DNA of 64,000 nt from assembly GCF_019264485.1 (NCBI RefSeq), contig NZ_JAHVAA010000014.1, forward strand, positions 620,001 to 684,000. The letters are read 5' to 3'. A model generated the notes under the pieces. The model was not told the origin of the DNA. It saw only the letters and a program-made list of their open reading frames with translations, and ran no database searches. A program made the position numbers and the translations under genes. The DNA is from Sediminibacterium sp. (lineage in GTDB: Bacteria > Bacteroidota > Bacteroidia > Chitinophagales > Chitinophagaceae). Shown here piece by piece: positions 60,161-64,000 of the stretch (position 1 is its first letter; every line of letters begins with the position of its first letter).

Positions 60161-61252
60161 TTATACTTGTTTTACTGTAACAGATGTATTAGATGCAGCC
60201 ATGGCAACTTCATGTTGTTCCATCCAGTTGATGATGTGCAGGTTTACCTCCTGCCTCAGCTGGTTAAATGCTTCTATCGGTTGCTCGGCATTGGTAAAAA
60301 ATTCTATTGTTATAATGTGTGCATTTTTTCCTGTTTCGCCCAGGAAAACCACTTTATTTTCAATATCCGGCACGGTAAGTATTTGTTTGATGGCATCGGT
60401 TAAAGCCTGTAATTGCAAAGCAGTAGCGGCCAGATCGATTTCCAGTCTGAGTTCTGCTTTTCTTTGTGTGCGCAAACTCATATTGTCTACAATACTGTCT
60501 ACCATTTGCTTGTTAGGTACCGAAATATAGGTTTTATCTGTTGTTCGTATTCTGGTACTTCTCAATCCTATCTTCTCAATATTACCTGTAAAGCCGTTTA
60601 CTTTTACCAGGTCTCCCACCACAAAGGGTTTGTCGAAGAAAATAATAAAAGAAGCAATCAGGTTTTCCATGCTTTCCCTAGTAGCGAGCGCGATGGCCGC
60701 ACCCACAATACTCAAACCTGTAAGCAGGTTACCAATGCTTTTGTTGAAAGCAAATTTCATCATGAGCAATATGCCAATAATCACCAGAATTACTTTAAAA
60801 AAGTCTTTGAAGAAAATGATGAGCTGGTTATCGGTCTGGTCCTTTGTAAGGTTGGCTTTTTCTTCCAGTACAGTTGCAATAAAATCAATGATCCGTAAAC
60901 AAAGCCTGATAAATACGATCACCATAATTGCATTGGCAATAGATTCTATCAGTTGTTTAGATGTGATGCGGTATATTTTAAAATCGAGTATACCCGGAAA
61001 CCTCAGCTTATCGATAGCGATGATAGAAATAGAGAGCACTAAAAATAACCCCAGCGGCTGCACCACCAGATCGAGAAAAGATTTCCGCGCGGTCTGGTTC
61101 TTTTTATTGGCAATCATTTTAAATAACTGCTGCGCGAGGTATTTCGAGATGAGCTTTTTCAGCAATAGCATCAGCAGTATGGTACCCAATACATAGAGAT
61201 ACGATTCAACCGTATTATCAAATACTTTCTGTTGTAAAAAACGATCCATCAT
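60161..61252 (-). CDS. Mechanosensitive ion channel family protein (MscS-like)
   Basis: 363 aa with about five membrane spans in the N-terminal half and the conserved channel part: SIVGAAIALATRESMENLIAS and FVVGDLVKVNGFTGNIEKIGLRSTRI, then VPNKQMVDSIVDNMSLR, the MscS beta domain. It opens under membrane tension to release solutes. It follows lpxH after 15 nt, the last gene of the operon that starts with ftsH. Confidence 0.9.
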   Translation of the reverse strand: MMDRFLQQKVFDNTVESYLYVLGTILLMLLLKKLISKYLAQQLFKMIANKKNQTARKSFLDLVVQPLGLFLVLSISIIAIDKLRFPGILDFKIYRITSKQLIESIANAIMVIVFIRLCLRIIDFIATVLEEKANLTKDQTDNQLIIFFKDFFKVILVIIGILLMMKFAFNKSIGNLLTGLSIVGAAIALATRESMENLIASFIIFFDKPFVVGDLVKVNGFTGNIEKIGLRSTRIRTTDKTYISVPNKQMVDSIVDNMSLRTQRKAELRLEIDLAATALQLQALTDAIKQILTVPDIENKVVFLGETGKNAHIITIEFFTNAEQPIEAFNQLRQEVNLHIINWMEQHEVAMAASNTSVTVKQV

Positions 61253-61267
61253 TACAATTTAAAAGTG

Positions 61268-62029
61268 TTACTGCTCCCATTTATGCAACTGCATATTAGT
61301 GCCATCAAAACTGGCATAGGTATAGTTTCGTATCCAGTCGCCCAGGTTAATATAACGACTTTGTGCTGTCAGTGCAAAATCAATCGGGTAATGGCGATGA
61401 CCAAAAACCAAATAATCGTATTGTTCATGCTGTAACAGCTCTTTACAATAAACAATCAGCCATTCCTTATCTTCTCCTAAAAAATGTTCGTCGGCTGAAC
61501 CGGTTTTCTCCCTGCTCTTCCGGCTGAAATAGTTGGCCAAACCAATACCCCATGTAGGATGTAACTGACCGAAGAGCCACTGGCAAAATGGGTTCCTGAA
61601 TATTTTCTTCAAAAATTTATAGCCATGGTCACCCGGGCCAAGTCCATCTCCATGACCAATATAAAACCGTTTACCATTCCATTCAAAAACTTTGGGATGA
61701 TGGTACACGGGTATATTGAGTTCTTTTTCAAAATACCCACTCATCCACATATCGTGGTTGCCAATGAATACGCGAACATCTATTCCGCTATCAGTAAGTT
61801 CAGCCAGTTTACCCAACAGTCTTACATAACCTTTGGGTACTACTTTTTTATACTCATACCAGAAATCAAAAATATCACCTACAATAAATACGATAGCTGC
61901 ATCTTTCTTCACCTGATCCAGGAATGCCACTATTTTTTTTTCACGAACAAGACTGCTTGCATAATCGGGTGCACCCAGATGAAAATCGGATAAAAAATAT
62001 ATTTTCTTTTGTGGTGTAATCAATTGCAT
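61268..62029 (-). CDS. lpxH: UDP-2,3-diacylglucosamine diphosphatase LpxH
   Basis: 253 aa. Calcineurin-like phosphoesterase motifs: YFLSDFHLGAPDY, FIVGDIFDFWYEYKK, VFIGNHDMWMSG, FYIGHGDGLG and YLVFGHRHYPID. They are in the LpxH order, and no signal is present. It makes 2,3-diacylglucosamine 1-phosphate in lipid A synthesis. Placed 17 nt after the GGCT gene, inside the ftsH operon. Confidence 0.94.
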   Translation of the reverse strand: MQLITPQKKIYFLSDFHLGAPDYASSLVREKKIVAFLDQVKKDAAIVFIVGDIFDFWYEYKKVVPKGYVRLLGKLAELTDSGIDVRVFIGNHDMWMSGYFEKELNIPVYHHPKVFEWNGKRFYIGHGDGLGPGDHGYKFLKKIFRNPFCQWLFGQLHPTWGIGLANYFSRKSREKTGSADEHFLGEDKEWLIVYCKELLQHEQYDYLVFGHRHYPIDFALTAQSRYINLGDWIRNYTYASFDGTNMQLHKWEQ

Positions 62030-62046
62030 CCGCCGTATAAAAGGGG

Positions 62047-62475
62047 TTATGATTTTTTTTGTTGCTGCATGTAAAGCAGAAGATCGCCACAGTCAATTTT
62101 CGGTTTTCCTTCCACTGATCCATTGAACCAATATATCCATGCTTCTACTGATTGTCCGTTCAGATGAACCGTTGTTTTATCTCTTCGGTAAAGTTGTGGC
62201 TCGTCTGGTTCTCCGTTAATGCCTTCATAATCGTCTAACTGACCAATGGCCCATGAAAATTCTTCTTCCCGCTGAATAGCATACAATTCGCCAGTAATCA
62301 ATTTTTCTCCAGTTGAAGGAATAGCAGCGGGGTATTCGCCCATATCATACAATTCTCCTTGAGCTGTTGCAGTACCCAGTAAAGTAAAATAACGGCTTAT
62401 ATAGGCATAGGCCGGATGCTGAAAACCACTTCTCAGCGAGCCATATACAAACAAGGGTAAAATTTCAGTTGGCAT
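62047..62475 (-). CDS. Gamma-glutamylcyclotransferase (AIG2/GGCT) family protein
   Basis: 142 aa. LFVYGSLRSGFQHPAY carries the conserved YGSL motif; AQGELYDMGEYPAAIP, LITGELYAI and LDDYEGINGEPDEPQLYRR with the catalytic-type Glu (DDYEG) complete the fold. It could release 5-oxoproline from gamma-glutamyl peptides or act as an amine-related relative. No specific substrate implied. 7 nt after the LUD gene. Confidence 0.9.
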   Translation of the reverse strand: MPTEILPLFVYGSLRSGFQHPAYAYISRYFTLLGTATAQGELYDMGEYPAAIPSTGEKLITGELYAIQREEEFSWAIGQLDDYEGINGEPDEPQLYRRDKTTVHLNGQSVEAWIYWFNGSVEGKPKIDCGDLLLYMQQQKKS

Positions 62476-62482
62476 ATACAGA

Positions 62483-63124
62483 TCATCCGTTTCGTTGTAC
62501 TAAAAAACAAAATACTTCTTTAGGCCCATGCACACCCACTACCAGCGTTTTTTCAATATCGGCTGTACGGCTCGGACCGGTAGCCAGTGTAATCATGGAA
62601 GGCAGTTGTTCGCCATATTCTTCTTTCAGCAATACGAGTGCCTCTTCCACATCGTACACCAGTTGATCGGTATAAGCAATACAAATATGAACCGGTGCAT
62701 ACACACTTACCGTTCTGCCGCTTTCCTGTCCACTCGACATTACCATGCTGCCCGTTCTTGCTATCAGGTACTCACAGCCGGTAACTGAAGCGTCGCAGCT
62801 TTCTACATCAATGGCTGTCATGGCTTTAAATCCAGCCTGCTGAAGGTTTTGTTTCAATTCTTCTTCCCTGCAATAAAGCGCTTTCCACTCTCGTTTGATA
62901 AATAGCATATTCAATTGCGATGCCAGCTCTTTTTCATTTTCACAAAAAGCGAACCGACCCTGCAATTGAGTAAAATGCTGTGCAAAGAGTACGTCGAGAT
63001 CATCTGATACCGGTTGAAATACCGAACCTGTTTCCTTAACTCTTTCAGGAAAGGGAACAGGCACTGGTTGAGTCAGTGCCTGTTTTATTTTTTTCAAGAT
63101 ATTTTCTCTTGCTGTTTGTGACAT
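62483..63124 (-). CDS. LUD domain protein (LutC/YkgG family)
   Basis: 213 aa. KALYCREEELKQNLQQAGFK and GCEYLIARTGSMVMSSGQES, then VHICIAYTDQLVYDVEEA and ITLATGPSRTADIEKTLVVG, carry the LUD signature TGPSRTADIE with the ending GVHGPKEV. LutC-type proteins act in L-lactate utilisation, but this one stands beside ftsH rather than with lutA/lutB, as in other Bacteroidota. Start at 63124; its ATG overlaps the ftsH stop in TAATG, so the two are translationally coupled. Confidence 0.92.
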   Translation of the reverse strand: MSQTARENILKKIKQALTQPVPVPFPERVKETGSVFQPVSDDLDVLFAQHFTQLQGRFAFCENEKELASQLNMLFIKREWKALYCREEELKQNLQQAGFKAMTAIDVESCDASVTGCEYLIARTGSMVMSSGQESGRTVSVYAPVHICIAYTDQLVYDVEEALVLLKEEYGEQLPSMITLATGPSRTADIEKTLVVGVHGPKEVFCFLVQRNG

Positions 63125-64000
63125 TATGCAATGACGGTTGAATCTGTTGCTGTATCATTATCTCCTGCCTGTTCAACTGGTACAGAGCTTACAGTTTCTG
63201 TAACCGGTTCTGCTGCTACTTCTGTTTCTACTTCCAGTATTTTCTTTTCTTCAAACGGGCGTTTTCCAATCAACTCTTCCACATCGCTTTTGTGTAAGAC
63301 TTCTTTATCAAGTAACTCTTTTGCGAGTTTTTCAACCTGTTCTTTTTTCTCAGTCAGTAATTGAATAGTACGTTGGTATGCTTCATCAATAATACCTCTT
63401 ACTTCTTCATCAATAATTTTTCCGGTTTCTTCACTAAAAGGTTTTGTGAATGTATTTTCCTGGGTAGGATCATAAAAACTCACATTACCTACCTTACTAT
63501 TCATGCCATATGCAGTTACCATACTATAGGCAATACGGGTAATCTGTTGCAGGTCATTCGCAGCTCCGGTTGATATCTTACCAAAGAATATCTGCTCTGC
63601 GGCACGGCCACCTAATGTCATACAGATCTGATCCATTAACTGATCGGTATTGTACAGGTATTGTTCTGTAGGCGTGTATTGTGCATACCCCAGCGCTGCA
63701 GTACCTCTTGGCACGATGGTTACTTTCAGCAATGGATAAGCATGTTCGAGGAACCAGCCACATACAGCATGTCCGGCTTCGTGATAAGCGATCACTGCTT
63801 TTTCATGTGGTGCGATGATTTTATTTTTCTTTTCCAGACCACCAATCACACGGTCAATGGCATCCTGAAAATCGCTCATGTCTACCGCTTCTTTTCCTTT
63901 ACGTGCAGCAATCAGCGCCGCTTCATTACATACATTGGCAATATCGGCACCGGCAAATCCGGGTGTTTGTTCAGCGAGTTTATGCAGATCGAGTGTTTCG
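63124..64000 (-). CDS. ftsH: ATP-dependent zinc metalloprotease FtsH, C-terminal part
   Basis: Only the last 292 codons lie in the window; the gene continues beyond the right edge. The visible part starts at the AAA end ([20 protein letters not shown]) and contains the zinc motif [11 protein letters not shown], then [34 protein letters not shown] and [18 protein letters not shown], all FtsH. It extracts and degrades membrane and regulatory proteins. The C-terminal tail (about 50 residues, Glu/Val/Thr-rich) is unlike the rest. First gene of the LUD-GGCT-lpxH-mscS operon. Confidence 0.96.
   Translation of the reverse strand, partial: ETLDLHKLAEQTPGFAGADIANVCNEAALIAARKGKEAVDMSDFQDAIDRVIGGLEKKNKIIAPHEKAVIAYHEAGHAVCGWFLEHAYPLLKVTIVPRGTAALGYAQYTPTEQYLYNTDQLMDQICMTLGGRAAEQIFFGKISTGAANDLQQITRIAYSMVTAYGMNSKVGNVSFYDPTQENTFTKPFSEETGKIIDEEVRGIIDEAYQRTIQLLTEKKEQVEKLAKELLDKEVLHKSDVEELIGKRPFEEKKILEVETEVAAEPVTETVSSVPVEQAGDNDTATDSTVIA

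Overview
The window looks like a chromosomal segment of a Bacteroidota bacterium, most likely of the Chitinophagaceae (inference from gene families, not from a marker gene). The signs are promoter boxes of the TAnnTTTG type upstream of several genes, GldC, ribosomal protein THX, a MetH split into two polypeptides, DUF5777, DUF6089, DUF4286 and YceI proteins, and many Sec, Tat and lipoprotein signals. I see no insertion sequence, phage, CRISPR array, rRNA or tRNA. The first gene (Ig-like domain protein) and the last gene (ftsH) are cut by the window edges.

Layout. 1-4.4 kb: an Ig-like protein, recR, and an OB-fold membrane protein/YceI/DUF5777 run closed by a strong terminator. 4.4-8.3 kb: the split cobalamin methionine synthase behind a leader of about 160 nt with several complementary segments. 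8.4-14.3 kb: LOG protein, a secreted unknown, exonuclease III, DUF4286, HU, THX (41 codons), a Tat-exported PLP enzyme and a small CxxC membrane protein. 14.3-20.9 kb: surface polysaccharide genes (FkbM methyltransferase, four glycosyltransferases, an O-antigen ligase-like protein) with meaB among them. 21-24.9 kb: Lon-substrate-domain protein, coaX, an outer membrane protein, lptC and a lipoprotein. 25.1-36.1 kb: a sugar-oxidation island. 36.2-40.9 kb: YdeI-like protein, tadA, sod, a lipoprotein, then yidD, rnpA, rpmH and murI. 41-55.4 kb: a minus-strand envelope block (two OmpH/Skp, bamA, uppS, DUF6089, nadK, a POTRA/BamA-like protein, an M24 peptidase, CBS protein, hydrolase, CvpA, YqeY, gldC, a GT4 enzyme). 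55.4-64 kb: TonB-plug protein, DUF885 peptidase, 3-hydroxyacyl-CoA dehydrogenase, a MerR regulator, and a tight operon ftsH-LUD-GGCT-lpxH-mscS.

The sugar island is the clearest functional unit. It holds a GMC flavoprotein with a gluconate-2-dehydrogenase-subunit-3 partner, a c-type cytochrome lipoprotein, a DUF1080 (3-keto-disaccharide hydrolase family) protein, two Gfo/Idh/MocA oxidoreductases, three sugar isomerase/epimerase-type TIM barrels and an MFS transporter. Exported and cytoplasmic versions of the same enzyme types occur side by side. This fits a route that oxidises glycosides to 3-keto sugars in the periplasm, cleaves them, imports the product and reduces it. Two palindromes resembling LacI-type operators lie in the divergent promoter region at its centre.

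The most unusual feature is spread over the whole window: about twenty gene junctions carry long, often perfect inverted repeats built from a small vocabulary of repeated words (for example gaatggtgaat, caagctacaag, cagagaaatgtc, aattcaaaa, ccatggaccat, cttgcccgg). The words recur at unlinked junctions while the surrounding genes are unrelated. At two convergent junctions the outer ends of the palindrome supply the stop codons of both genes.
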